Assembly: GCF_024323335.1 (NCBI RefSeq)
Contig: NC_066580.1
Coordinates: 83,809,391 to 83,873,390 of the forward strand
Direction of reading: 5' to 3'
Length of the DNA stretch: 64,000 nucleotides
DNA from: Lathyrus oleraceus
Lineage: Eukaryota > Streptophyta > Magnoliopsida > Fabales > Fabaceae
Below the pieces are notes generated by a model. It was not told where the DNA came from. It saw nothing but the letters and a program-made list of their open reading frames with translations, and made no database searches. The stretch's first letter is position 1; each line of letters begins with the position of its first letter. Made by a program: the position numbers and the translations under genes. This document shows positions 39,413 through 52,062 of the stretch, piece after piece.

Positions 39413-40988
39413 CAACATGAATATCTGAATGTTGAAAGTATGCATGAATATGCTTGATTTATGTTTGATGAATGCTGATAAAATAGACATATCTAACACA
39501 AACAGGTCTAGGAATCGAACGCTCGGTACTACATCTCGAAAGAGAAAGCCAGGATCACCGGAGAACAAACAATTTGCCAAGATCAAAGACAACACAGTCA
39601 TCTGCAAGGATGGATCATCAATCTCGACTGGGAAAGAGAGCTCGCTGCACAGGCGAAAACTGCCACGAAAGCAACTCCAAACAAATCCACTGGGGAAGAC
39701 CCATCTGAGGGAGAAAAGATCACACAAGTAGATCTTGCCACACAAGAAACTCTACTGGGGATCAAGGATATCAAGAAATCACCAAATCTCTGCAGGGGAG
39801 GAAGGCCTCAAGAGGTTTCCGGAGGGATCGTCAGTCACAACCGGAGAAAAAAGTTCAATGCACAGGCAGAAACGCCACAACAGCAACTCACGCTAGGGAT
39901 CAAAGATGCTAGGAAGCGACCAGATCTCTGATGGGGATAGATAGCACAGACGAAGTTCATCATGCTAACAACTCCGCTAGCGATCTATCTGAGGAAATGA
40001 CGAAGTACTGGGATGTCAACCCACTAACTACGGAATCTTCCAAAGAAAAGCACCCATGCAAGGGAGAGAATAATGCTGAAGAGGAAAGTTGAAGTCTTCA
40101 ACAAGTACTCTGCTTGGGACTGACCCACAAAAGATGTTCAAACAACACTCTACTGGGGATGAAAACCACAATAGGGCTAAAACAACACTCCACTGGGGAT
40201 GAAAACCACCATAGAGCTAGTAGAGGCTAGGAGGAAGAATGTTGTACTGCCGGGGAAGTGAAGCTGAACAACTTCAACCAACGCTGCACTGAGCGACCTC
40301 GCTGAGGAGAAACCATAAAAGGTTCTACAGGAAAAAGATACAGTTATCTCGAGATATGAATAAATGTCTTACCCTGTTGGAAATCATACCACCCTTGGGA
40401 GAGCACTGAGAATCTCCTGAGTATCCTTTGATCCTTGTGAATGTTCACTTTGTTTAAAAACTGTTTTGTGAAAAGTTTGTTTATTTTGAAAACAATGATA
40501 TTTTTATCAATTAAAACCATGCAAAATATTTGTGGAGTAAAAACAAATAAGAGTGCAAATAATTGGATAAAAGCTCAAAATTATTTGACGGAATGGTAGT
40601 TTGTAAATGGCAGGACTCCATAGATCTGTACAAGTTTGAAATCGCTGATATATATTGGAAGAGGGCTACGTTGAACATAATGACCATTTCTCCACCAATT
40701 CCGAATCCGATGTATTCAAAGCTTCAGCTGACGACGAATCGAGAATCTCTGGTAGATGACAGATGTAGAACATAGTCTTGTCAAGATGCAGTTACTTGCC
40801 AAATCCCTAATTTTTGCCTAGATTGCCCCAGGATGAGGTACTCAATCTAGCGGGATGCAAATATACCTTTTTTTTCATGTCTCTAATTTTTGCCTGGATC
40901 GCCCTTTCGGGTTTTCCACCGAGACGCTCATTTTTGCCTAAGCCGTCCTTTCAGGTTTTCAACTTAGCGAGCTATTCTGTTTTTCTTT
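39413..40988 (-). other. Ogre-C 3' UTR, integrase-proximal part (no gene)
   Basis: Non-coding, with the phrase CTGGGGA(T/A) many times. A 45-bp near-duplicate ACAACACTC(T/C)ACTGGGGATG with GAAAACCACNATAG lies at about 40143-40215. The last 180 bases before integrase (40805-40985) are the degenerate TTTTTGCCTGGATCGCCC repeats also found after the Tat-B integrase. Confidence 0.75.
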
Positions 40989-43667
40989 TTAGGCGATGTA
41001 TTTCTTGACTGCATCTGAATTCACAGGACGAGTGAAATCCTCCCTATCCATTATTGTAAGCATCAAAGCACCGCCTGAAAAGGCTCGCTTGACAACATAT
41101 GGACCCTCGTAGTTTGGAGTCCACTTGCCCCTGGAATCGGGCGTGAAAGACAAGACTTTCTTGAGCACAAGGTCACCTTCTCGGAACACACGAGGCTTGA
41201 CCTTCTTATCGAATGCTTTCTTCATTCTTTGCTGATATAACTGACCATGGCACATGGCAGTCAATCGCTTCTCTTCAATCAGATTCAACCGGTCGTAACG
41301 ACTCTGAATCCATTTAGCATCAGTAAACTTGGCTTCCATCAAGACTCGCATTGATGGGATCTCCACCTCTACTGGAAGCACAGCCTCCATGCCGTAAACA
41401 AGAGAGAAAGGGGTTGCCCCTGTTGAAGTATGGACAGACGTACGATATCCATGCAAAGCAAATGGCAACATCTCATGCCAATCTTTGTACACGACTGTCA
41501 TCTTCTGGATAATCTTCTTGATATTTTAGTTAGCAGCTTCAACAGCCCCATTTATCTTGGGTCTGTAAGGAGAGGAATTATGGTGTGCAATCTTGAACTC
41601 AGCGCACAGCTCTTCCATCATCTTGTTGTTCAAGTTAGATCCATTATCAGTAATGATCTTATCAGGCACACCATAACGGCATATAAGCTGATTCTTGACA
41701 AACTTCACGACCACCTGCCTGGTCACATTAGCATACGACGCCGCTTCGACCCATTTGGTGAAGTAGTCAATTGCTACGAGAATAAACCTGTGTCCGTTGG
41801 ACGCTTTCGGTTCAATCATGTCGATCATGTCAATTCCCCACATGGAGAAAGGCCATGGTGATGAAATCACATTCAGAAGTGTCAGAGGAATATGAATCTT
41901 GTCCGCGTAAATCTGACACTTGTGGCATTTCTTCACGTATTTGCAGCAGTCAGACTCCATTGTCAGCCAATAGTAGCCTGCTCTCAAAATCTTTCTAGCC
42001 ATGGCATGTCCATTGGAATGAGTACCAAATGAACCCTCATGGACCTCAATCATCAACTGGTCTGCTTCGTGTCTATCCACGCATCTGAGCAGAACCATGT
42101 CAAAATTTCTCTTGTAAAGCACTTCTCCACTGAGGTAGAAACTGCCTGACAACCTTCTCAGAGTTTTCCTGTCTTTCACAGATGCACCAGGCGGGTAGAC
42201 CTGGTTCTGGAGGAAACACTTGATATCAAAATGCCAAGGCTTGTCATCTTGTACTTCTTCAACTGCAAATACGTGAGCTGGTCTATCCAAGCGCATCACT
42301 GTGATATTGGGAACTTCATTCCAATACTTGACAACAATCATTGAAGCAAGCGTAGCAAGAGCATCTGCCATCCGATTATCCTCTCGAGGAATATGATGAA
42401 AGTCAACTTCTATAAAGAACGTTGAAATCCTCCTCGCATAATCTCTGTATGGAATAAGACTTGGCTGATTCGTTTCCCACTCAACCTTGATCTGATCGAC
42501 AACGAGGGCCGAATCACCATACACGTCGAGGTGCTTGATCCTTAGATCGATGCATTCTTCCAATCCCATAATGCAGGCTTCATACTCAGCCATATTATTC
42601 GTGCATTTGAAAGTTAGCCTTGCTGTAAAAGGAATATGTGTGCCCTGAGGAGTAATGATTACTGCCCCAATACCATTTCCGTACTGATTTACAGCGCCAT
42701 CAAACACCATCGTCCATCTGGAACCAGGTTCTAGACCTTCATCAAGTGTAGGCTCGTCACAATCTTTAATTTTCAAATACAGAATCTCCTCGTCTGGGAA
42801 GTCGTACTGAACAGACTGATGATCTTCAATCGGCTGGTGTGCCAAGTGGTCAGCCAAGATACTACCTTTGATAGCTTTCTGAGCTCGATACTCGATATCA
42901 TACTCAGATAACAACATCTGCCAACGGGCAATCCTCCCGGTTAAAGCAGGCTTCTCGAAGACGTACTTGATTGGATCCATTCTGGATATCAACCAAGTTG
43001 TATGATTTATCATGTACTGGTGTAGACGCTTAGCGGACCAAGCCAAAGCACAACACGTCTTCTCAAGCATTGAGTATCGAGACTCACAATCGGTGAACTT
43101 CTTACTCAGGTAGTATATAGAACATTCTTTCTTTCCCGATTCGTATTGCTGACCAAGGACACAACCCATCGAGTCTTCAAGAATCGTCTGATACATGATC
43201 AAAGGTCTTCTTTCTGCAGGCAGAGACAAGATCAGAGGTTCAGACAGATACTCTTTGATACTGTTGAAAGCTTTCTAGCAATCCTCGGTCCAATCATGAG
43301 ACTGATCTTTCCGAAGGAGCTTGAATATCGGCACACATGTGGCAGTCATGTGGGATATAAATCTGGAAATATAATTCAAGCGGCCAAGAAAACCTCGGAC
43401 TTGCTTCTTAGTTTTGGGCGCAGGCATCTCTCGTATTGCTTTGACCTTTGCAGGATCAACCTCAATACCTCTCTCGCTGACAACAAAGCCCAATAACTTG
43501 CCAGAACAGACTCCAAATGTACATTTGTTAGGATTCAGACGAAGCTTGAACTTCCTCAAACGCTGAAAAAGCTTCAACAAATGCTCAACATGTTCAACTT
43601 TCGTTCGTGACTTAGCAATCATATCGTTGACATAGACCTCTATCTCCTTGTGCATCATGTCATGAAA
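40989..43667 (-). pseudogene. pol: Ogre-C pol, 3' part: end of RT, RNase H, archaeal-type RNase H, integrase
   Basis: One frame with two stops. From the Athila-2 break: HDMMHKEIEVYVNDMIAKS, where the RT catalytic YVDD is YVND; the RT thumb/connection (LNPNKCTFGV, SERGIEVDPAKV, RQVRGFLGRLNYISRF-like); a TAG at about 43275; RNase H (SMGCVLGQQ, YYLSKKFTDCE, WSAKRLHQYM); a second RNase H with all four acidic positions (VFDGAVN, AEYEA, YGDSALV, NRMADALA); and integrase zinc finger (HEGSFGTHSNGH, CHKCQ) and core D (WGIDMIDM), D (ITDNGSN), E (NGAVEAAN), spacing 35. A TAA at 41527 interrupts just after the core; the C-terminus (RGKWTPNYEGPYVVKRAF) runs to TAA 40989-40991. Dual RNase H defines the Tat/Ogre lineage. 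Confidence 0.92.
43663..43667. other. Athila-2 target-site duplication, left copy (TGAAA)
   Basis: TGAAA directly left of the 5' LTR and again at 58137-58141 directly right of the 3' LTR. Both lie in the same RT codons of Ogre-C. Confidence 0.97.
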
Positions 43668-43899
43668 TGATAACATGAAATAATATCACATTTTTGGACT
43701 CGATTTAATTAAATTATATTATTATTTGTTTCGATTTATTTCATTTTATTCGATATTACTTGGTATTTTTCCTTCTATTTGTCTCAGGTAACTTATTTGA
43801 AGCATAAGTGAAAAAGGAAGAAAAGGGGGTGCAAAAAGATAATTAGAAGAAAATTCCACTAAAGCCCAGCCCACAATCACAAGCCAGAAGCGCTGAAGC

Positions 43900-43987
43900 T
43901 GTGACGACCGCCACACATGGTGTGATGAGCGTCACACCCTGCTACCTCATGTTACGAGCGTAACACAAGGTGTGACGAACGTCACAC
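43900..43987 (+). promoter_or_regulatory. TGACG/CGTCA palindromic box cluster in the Athila-2 5' LTR
   Basis: Contains TGTGACGACCGCCACA, GTGTGATGAGCGTCACAC, TGTTACGAGCGTAACA and GTGTGACGAACGTCACAC, four imperfect palindromes in 88 bp. Arms are GTGACG/CGTCAC, which contain TGACG, the core site of plant TGA-type bZIP factors. The 3' LTR copy is at 56659-56746. The cluster ends about 130 bp before the TATA box. Confidence 0.85.
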
Positions 43988-44116
43988 CCCTCTCCTATAT
44001 TTTTGGCTTTTAATGCGCAACAGAGGCACGTTGAAGCCTATTCTTCCGCTTGACTCTTGGAACGTGAAGACTACTTACGGAAGGCATTTTTGGAAACCGT
44101 TACAAAAGTGGATTAA

Positions 44117-44124
44117 TATAAATA
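44117..44124 (+). promoter_or_regulatory. Athila-2 LTR TATA box
   Basis: TATAAATA within GGATTAATATAAATAG; the 3' LTR has the same at 56876-56883. The transcription start is expected near 44150. Confidence 0.75.
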
Positions 44125-45383
44125 GTTGCTTTTATCCAACCCTGAAGCCCCCGTCTCTTTCCGCCGTGCAAGCATATTTTACAACATTACTTTTCTACAA
44201 CTTTCAATTTTATTAGCAATTTTTATTTCTTTCTTTTCCAGTCAATCTTTCAAGCACTTAATTAATTTTTCACACAATAGTTTCTACACCGGAAACTATT
44301 GTGTATCTTTTACTGGATCTAACCTTACGTTAGATCATAGTATTTTATTCCTTCGCTTTTATTTTCCTGTCCGATTGAAGAGTTCAAGAACAAATCCAAC
44401 CGGTCTGTGGTGGAGTGTTCAAGATTGCTATTAATTATTCAGGTTCTTTAATTTATTGTGTTAATATATACATGCTCTGCATTGCTGTTTATTTATACTG
44501 TTTGCCTGAGATGGTTTTATTTAAGCATGATGATTGTTTAGACCCGTTTAGCATGTCCGGCTAAGTATTTTAGATACCGGTATGTAAAGTAAGCGGAATG
44601 AAGGAATCAAAGCTAAGTTGGTTTAATTTCATTTAAAAATAAAGTCACTCTTTTTATGGTCTCAATTTACAGGGTTAATCCCAAAGTTTTTGTACGAGAG
44701 TAAAAGACGTAAAGAAGTTAAAATCAATAGAACGAAAGTTTGAGTTTTTAACTGGACAATGTAAATTGGACATTAATTCTAAATCAGGGCGAAAGCAATA
44801 TTTAGAGTTAATTAAACTCTAATCTTTTTCAAAAAGTATTTTTAAAGGTTAAATGTGAGGACGAGAGTTAAGCATTTAAGTTTAATTATATAATCTAAGT
44901 CAATAGCGCGAGAGTTTGAGACGAGGGTGTTTAGACGACTATTATTTTAATGAAAAGAGTTTCTATAGATTCTGTTGTTTTCAAAAAGTGATTTTGGACT
45001 TAACTAATAAGTGACAGCTACGTTAATATAAAGTCATAGTCTATTCAACAGAGCGAAAGTTTGAGATAAGACTTTTAATCAATAGTATCTACCGAAAAGA
45101 TTTATTTTAAAAACCAACAAACCAACGAAGATTTGATTCCCTAATTACGACGAACTACATACCGATATCCGCTTAATTGATATTTAATTTAGATCTAATT
45201 TTAGTTTTACTTTTCCCCCAAACAATCAAAGTATCATCCGCCTTAGCTTTACGAAGTAACCTTAGAAAACGGTATATCGATTCATAAGTCCCTGTGGGAT
45301 CGATATCTTTTAAAACTACGCGATAGAACTTTGCAGTTGCAGTTAGTACCCCAAATCGACTCATAAAGTCGCGATCAAGTTTT

Positions 45384-45401
45384 TGGCGCCGTTGCCGGGG
45401 A
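45384..45401 (+). other. Athila-2 primer-binding site (tRNA-Asp)
   Basis: TGGCGCCGTTGCCGGGGA, identical to that of Athila-1. Confidence 0.95.
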
Positions 45402-45790
45402 CTTTTATTTAGTCGATATCGTAACTCTTCTGTTACGCTATAGAGACTAAGGCAATTTTTATTTTTCTTTCTTTCTTTCGTTGATTTGTATGCCACACAC
45501 TCGCTCACAAGGCGAGCCATTTTACTTACGAATCAACGACCTTGAACTATATCTCCGAGTCTTATGACGAATTCGGGAATATCGTGCTGCAAACAATCTC
45601 CCTCCTATCGAAGTGCCCGACCTCAAAAATCTTCTTCCTTCGCCGATACCCGAGATGGCAGAACTAGCTCGTGCTCTTCGAGATTAGGCCGCTCCATCGT
45701 AAGATGAGCCGCATTCGAGTATTGCTCCACCCGCAATCGAAGCAAACAACTTCGAACTTAAACCTTCGCTGCTACAAGCAGTGCAACAGA
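45402..45790 (+). other. Athila-2 leader and decayed gag N-terminus
   Basis: No open gag frame from an ATG is left here. The expected N-terminal Gag codons are broken by several stops; recognisable coding resumes near 45830 (FVQYADTVKANG). Confidence 0.6.
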
Positions 45791-48097
45791 ATTAATTCTC
45801 TGGAAATCCTACCGAGGATCCAAACCTTCATTTATCCGTATTTGTCCAATACGCTGATACTGTTAAAGCTAATGGTGTCACTTCAGAGGCAATTCGACTT
45901 CGTCTCTTTCCTTTATCGTTAAGAGATAAAGCTAGAAGATGGCTTCAGTCTCTTCCTTCCAACTCAGTCACCACATGGAACGAGTTGAAGAAAGTCTTTC
46001 TTGCCCGATATTTTCCTCCAAGCAAAACAGCTATGTTGAGAGCCCAGATAAATGGATTTAAACAGAAAGATAACGAGTCTCTTTTCGAAGCATGGGAAAG
46101 ATACAAAGACATGATGAGACTTTGTCCACACCATGGTTTAGAGGACTGGTTAGTAATTCATACCTTCTATAATGGTCTCTTGTACAACACAAGGTTAACA
46201 ATAGACGCCGCCGCAGGTGGTGCGCTTATGGATAAACCTTATGCCGATGCTTATCAACTTATCGAAAGCATGGCCCAAAATCATTATCAGTGGGGAAGCG
46301 ATCGAACAATGGTAGAAAAACCTCAAACGAAAAGTGGCATGTACGAGATAAGTAGCCTTGATCATGTTAATGCAAAAGTGGATGCTCTGGCCAGAAAATT
46401 GAAAGTTTAAATGTATCACCTCCAGCCACTGTGGTTGCCGCAACTCAAAATTGCGAAGTCTGTGGAATCCAAGGTCACACTCCTGCAGACTGTCAACTCC
46501 TAACAGGAATCCAAGCAGAACAAGTGAACTATGCTCAAGGAAATCCCTACTCGCATACCTATAACTCAAACTGGAAGAACCATCCTAATTTTTCATATAA
46601 GAGTAATAATGCTTTATACGCACCAGGACAAGCTCCAAATCAAGCCCAGCTATACCCCCTGGATATCAAAAGCCGACCCCATCTACACCTAACAATAATG
46701 TTCCTAGAAAATCAAACTTGGAAATCATGATGGAGAACTTGGAAGCCATCTTCTACCGAGGATCCAAACCTTCATTTATCCGTATTTGTCCAATACGCTG
46801 ATACTGTTAAAGCTAATGGTGTCACTTCAGAGGCAATTCGACTTCGTCTCTTTCCTTTCTCGTTAAGAGATAAAGCTAGAAGATGGCTTCAGTCTCTTCC
46901 TTCCAACTCAGTCACCACATGGAACGAGTTGAAGAAAGTCTTTCTTGCCCGATATTTTCCTCCAAGCAAAACAGCTATGTTGAGAGCCCAGATAAATGGA
47001 TTTAAACAGAAAGATAACGAGTCTCTTTTCGAAGCATGGGAAAGATACAAAGACATGATGAGACTTTGTCCACACCATGGTTTAGAGGACTGGTTAGTAA
47101 TTCATACCTTCTATAATGGTCTCTTGTACAACACAAGGTTAGCAATAGACGCCGCCGCAGGTGGTGTGCTTATGGATAAACCTTATGTCGATGCTTATCA
47201 ACTTATCGAAAGCATGGCCCAAAATCATTATCAGTGGGGAAGCGATCAAACAATGGTAGAAAAACCTCAAACGAAAAGTGGCATGTACGAGATAAGTAGC
47301 CTTGATCATGTTAATGCAAAAGTGGATGCTCTGGCCAGAAAATTGAAAGTTTAAATGTATCACCTCCAGCCACCGTGGTTTCCGCAACTCAAAATTGCGA
47401 AGTCTGTGGAATCCAAGGTCACACTCCTGCAGACTGTCAACTCCTAACAGGAATCCAAGCAGAACAAGTGAACTATGCTCAAGGAAATCCCTACTCGCAT
47501 ACCTATAACTCAAACTGGAAGAACCATCCTAATTTTTCATATAAGAGTAAAAATGCTTTATACGCACCAGGACAAGCTCCAAATCAAGCCCCAGCTATAC
47601 CATCTGGATATCAAAAGCCGACCCCATCTACACCTAACAATAATGTTCCTAGAAAATCAAACTTGGAAATCATGATGGAGAACTTCATAGTTTCTCAACA
47701 GCAAACCAATAAGGACTTCTTAAACCAGAATGTACACACTAGCGAACAAATTAAACAACTAGCAAGTAAAGTAGATGCCCTGGCTACCCATAACAAAATG
47801 CTGGAAACACAAACCTCACAAGTAGCTCAACAACAAGCGCCTACTGCTGCCCCAACTGGTACATTTCCTGGACAGCCCCAACCTAACCCGAAAAGCCACG
47901 CTCATGCAATCATATTAAGAAGTGGAACGGAAGTAGAAGGACCGTCTGATCCAAGGATGGAAAACCAAAACTCTAAAAAGTCAACTGAGGAAGAAAGTAA
48001 ACCTAAGGAAAAGGAAGAGAGTAATAAGGAAACCGTAGAAAAGAAAGAGCCTTATGTACCTCCACCACCATATAAACCACCTATCCCTTACCCTTAA
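45791..48097 (+). pseudogene. Athila-2 gag pseudogene with an internal tandem duplication
   Basis: Gag core (EAIRLRLFPLSLRDKARRWLQSL, KKVFLARYFPPSKTAMLRAQI, LFEAWERYKDMMRLCPHHG, FYNGLLYNTRLTIDAAAGG) ends at TAA 46408-46410 because of a frameshift. Beyond it the other frame has the CCHC knuckle CEVCGIQGHTPADC. The whole block then repeats: core 46929-47354 and knuckle 47375 onward, which runs on through a Gln/Pro-rich and acidic tail to TAA 48095-48097. Both copies share the same frameshift after ALARKLKV, so gag was already broken before the block was duplicated. Confidence 0.9.
45811..47690 (+). repeat. 944-bp tandem duplication within Athila-2 gag
   Basis: Copy 1 starts at ACCGAGGATCCAAACC (45811) and copy 2 at 46755, an exact 944-base step. 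Copy 1 ends at GGAGAACTT (about 46740), followed by about 14 bases (GGAAGCCATCTTCT) not found at the end of copy 2. I saw about eleven differences (1.2%). Confidence 0.92.
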
Positions 48098-51000
48098 AGG
48101 CTTATTAAAACCAAAGATGCGGGCCAATTTAAAAAATTTGTTGACCTACTGAAACAATTAAACGTCACAATTCCGTTTACAGAAGCTATTACGCAGATGC
48201 CCTCATATGCTAAGTTCTTAAAATAAATTCTTTCTAATAAAAGGAAACTTGAAGATAGCGAAACCGTTACACTCACTGCTGAATGTAGCGCCATAATCCA
48301 GAATATGTCTCCAAAACTTAAGGATCCTGGTAGTTTCTATATACCCTGTCACATAGGAAAATTTGTCATAGATAAAGCCTTATGCGATTTAGGAGCCGGT
48401 ATCAGTGTTATGCCTTTATCCATATGCAAGAAACTGGAAATGGGAGAATTAAGACCAACTAAAATGTCTGTGCAATTAGCAGATCGTTCTGTTAGATACC
48501 CTGTAGGAATTCTTGAAAACGTTCCCGTGCGCATAGGTCAATTCTACATTCCAACCGATTTTATAATTATGGACATAAGAGAAGCTGAAGTTACACCCAT
48601 TATATTGGGAAGACCATTCTTAGCAACCGCCGGTGCGATCATAGACGTAAAACGAGGACGACTCACTTTCGAAGTAGGAGAAGAGAAAATTGAGTTCATT
48701 CTTTCCAAATTTTTGAAAGCACCTGCAATAGAAGACACATGTTACTTCATGGATATCATCGATGAATGCATAAAAGAAACAAAGTTAGAGAATGACAAAT
48801 TGTCTGACTATCGTGTAGAAGACGAACTTAACCAATGTTTAGCAATAACACCGGACCCTACGCAATGCCTTAAGAAACCAAACCTCGACCTAAAAACACT
48901 TCCCAAAAATCTGAGAGATGAATTCCTAGACTTAGAACTTGAACGACCAGTAATAGTTAATGCAGACCTAGGAAAACTCGAAACCGAAAAACTCCTACAT
49001 ATCTTAAGAAAATATCCAACCGCACTAGGATACAACATCACCGATCTTAAAGGAATAAGTCCTTCTATTTGTATGCACCACATCATGCTAGAAGAAGACT
49101 GTAAAACCTCTAGGGAACATCAGAGGAGACTAAACCTGATCCTGAGTGAGGTAGTGAAGAAGGAAGTAACAAAGTTATTAGAGGCAGGTATCATATATCC
49201 TATATCTGATAGCAAATGGGTTAGTCCGGTACACGTAGTACCAAAGAAAGGAGGTATAACAATTATTGAAAATGAAAAAGGAGAAACTATAACCAAACGA
49301 ATCGAATCGGGATGGAGAATGTGCATTGACTATAGGAAACTAAACAAAGCAACCCGAAAAGATCATTTCCCTTTACCATTCATAGACCAGATGTTAGAAC
49401 GGTTAGCAAAACATTCTCATTTCTGCTATCTAGACGGTTACTCAGGTTTCTTTAAAATTCCAATTCATCCTGATGACCAAGAAAAGACAACATTCACATG
49501 TCCTTTTGGTACCTTCGCTTATCGACGAATGTCGTTCGGCTTGTGCAATGCTCCTGCAACCTTCCAAAGGTGCATGATGGAAATATTCGCCGATTTTCTC
49601 GAAAACATCATGGAAGTATTTATGGATGATTTTTCCGTATGCGGACAAAGCTTTGAAGAATGTCTTGAAAACCTAGAAAGAGTTCTAGAGCGATGTGTAA
49701 AAGTAAACCTAGTACTTAATTGGGAAAAATGTCACTTTATGGTACAAGAAGGAATTGTTTTAGGACACATCATATCAAATAGAGGAATTGAAGTAGACAA
49801 AGCCAAAATAGAAGTAATCGACCTTCAACCTTCGAAAACTGTGAGAGAAGTACGAAGCTTCTTAGGACATGCCGGTTTTTACCGACGATTCATTAAAGAT
49901 TTCTCTAAAATAACTAAACCTTTGACCGGATTATTAATGAAAGATGCTGAATTCATCTTTGACAATAAATGTTTGGAAGCATTTCAAACGCTTAAACAAG
50001 CGTTAATCTCCGTGCCCATAATGCAGACTCCGGATTGGAATGAACCATTCGAAATAATGTGCGACGCAAGTGACTACGCCGTAGGCGCTGTTTTAGGACA
50101 ACGAAAGGATACAAAATTTAACGTCATATATTATGCAAGTAGAACTCTAGATGAAGCACAAATGAATTACGCCACGACCGAGAAAGAACTTTTAGCAGTA
50201 GTATTTGCACTAGATAAATTTCGTTCTTACTTGGTCGGAGCTAAAATAATCGTTTACACTGACCACGCCGCCATTAAGTACCTCTTAACAAAAAAGGACG
50301 CTAAACCTAGACTCCTAAGGTGGATTTTGTTGCTACAAGAATTCGATCTGGAAATCAAAGATAAGAAAGGAACTGAAAACGTAGTAGCAGATCACCTCTC
50401 TAGACTCGAAAACCTGGAACCGGAAAGAACTTTGATCAACAATGATTTCTCGTACGATAAACTTATAGCTACTTTGGAAGAAAATAAAGCTGATAAACAG
50501 GTAGAGACCACCTTAGCTATATGTGTTACACCATGGTACACTGACTTCGTCAATTATTTAGCTGCCGGAATAGTTCCACCTAATTTATCGTACCAACAAA
50601 AGAAACGATTCTTCCATGACATAAAACATTATTACTGGGATGACCCTTTACTTTTCAAAAGAGGCCCCGATGGTATTTTCCGTCGGTGTATACCTGAAGA
50701 AGAGATAGAAAATATAATCCAACACTGTCACTCTGCTCCTTATGGTGGACATGCAAGTACATCCAAGACCTGCTCCAAAATCCTACAAGTCGGTCTTTAT
50801 TGGCCAAACATATGGAAGGATGTGCATGCGGCTATCAAGAAATGTGATAGATGTCAACGCACAGGAAACATATCTAGACGTGACGAGATACCAAAAAGGG
50901 CATTTTGGAAGTAGAGATTTTCGACGTGTGGGGAATAGATTTCATGGGACCTTTCCCACCTTCTTTCGGTAACAAGTACAGACTCGTAGCGGTTGACTAC

Positions 51001-51837
51001 GTATCAAAATGGATTGAAGCTATAGCTTCTCCAACAAACGACACACGAGTAGTAACTAGACTCTTTAAGAATATAATTTTTCCAAGATTTGGGGTCCCAA
51101 GAATAGTAGTCAGTGATGGTGGATCGCATTTCATATCTAAGGTACTCGAAAAACTACTGTTTAAGTATGGTGTAAGACATAGAGTATCGACACCTTACCA
51201 TCCTCAAACCAGTGGACAAGTGGAAGTGTCTAACAGAGAAATTAAACAAATATTAGAAAAAACAGTCGCCACCTCAAGGAAAGACTGGTCATCAAAGCTA
51301 TCCGAAGCTTTATGGGCATATCGAACCGCCTACAAAACTCCCATAGGAACAACCCCATTTAAGCTTATTTATGGAAAATCTTGCCACCTCCCGGTATAAT
51401 TAGAACATAAGGCCTACTGGGCTATTAAAAATCTAAATTTAAACTATAAGGCCGCTGGTGAAAAGCGAATTCTTGACATAAATGAATTAGAGGAACTTCG
51501 ACAAGACGCCTACGAAAATGCCAGAATCTACAAAGAAAGAACGAAGAAATGGCATGATAAACGTATATCAAGAAAAATCTTCAAACAAGGCGATATAGTC
51601 CTTTTGTTCAACTCTAGACTTAAGTTATTCCCAGGAAAACTACGTTCTAGATGGTCAGGCCCTTTCCAAATCACCAATGTCTTTCCAAGTGGAGCGGTGG
51701 AAATTAAAGGGAAATCTATTGAACCATTTATCGTAAACGGGCAACGTCTAAAACATTATCATTATGCAGAGAACAATGAAGATTCACAAGTCCTGCACTT
51801 AGACGAAATGCCTCCAGAATTTATAGATTATATTTGA
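48098..51837 (+). pseudogene. pol: Athila-2 Pol: protease, RT, RNase H, integrase, with three lesions
   Basis: Same frame as the end of gag, from which it is separated by TAA 48095. Lesions: TAA at 48224-48226 before the protease; a one-base shift near 50895-50905 between the integrase zinc finger and core; and TAA at 51397-51399 after CHLPV. Between them the main frame 48305-50914 is open for 869 codons: protease LCDLGAGISVMPLSI and ILGRPFL; RT WVSPVHVVPKKGG, MEVFMDDFSVCG; RNase H MCDASDYAVGAVLGQ, TDHAAIKYL; zinc finger HCHSAPYGGH and CDRCQRTG. The second frame has core D (WGIDFMGPF), D (VSDGGSHF), E (GQVEVSNRE), D-35-E. The C-terminus LFNSRLKLFPGKLRSRWSGPF ends at TGA 51835-51837. Catalytic residues are intact, so the lesions may postdate insertion. 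Confidence 0.93.
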
Positions 51838-51848
51838 TAGTTTTTATG

Positions 51849-51894
51849 TCGAGCTTGCGACATTAAACAAAGCGCTTAGTGGGAGACAACCCAC
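51849..51894 (+). promoter_or_regulatory. Conserved double hairpin directly after Athila-2 pol
   Basis: GTCG (51849-51852) pairs with CGAC (51859-51862) around AGCTTG. Then TTAAACAAAGCGCTTA, then GTGGG (51879-51883) pairs with CCCAC (51890-51894) around AGACAA. Compared with Athila-1 (TTGGG/CCCAA) the outer pair changed from T-A to G-C on both arms. It starts 12 bases after the pol stop. Confidence 0.75.
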
Positions 51895-52062
51895 AGATAT
51901 TTTTATTTTTATTTCTTCTTTAATTATTCTTTTAAATTTTATTTTAGTATTCATTCTTAATTTATTTTAACTTATAAAAATTTTCTTCTTTTCTTCTTTC
52001 GGCATTTGGCCAAATCCTGACTAAAACTCTTGTTTTTCTTTTCTCTAGCTAACACTAACCTG

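Larger units (their letters stand above)
43668..45377 (+). repeat. Athila-2 5' LTR (1710 bp)
   Basis: TGATAACATG to GCGATCA, then a six-base gap and the PBS. Box cluster at 43900-43987 and TATAAATA at 44117. It contains a run of short phrases such as GAGCGAAAGTTTGAG in U5. Confidence 0.96.
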
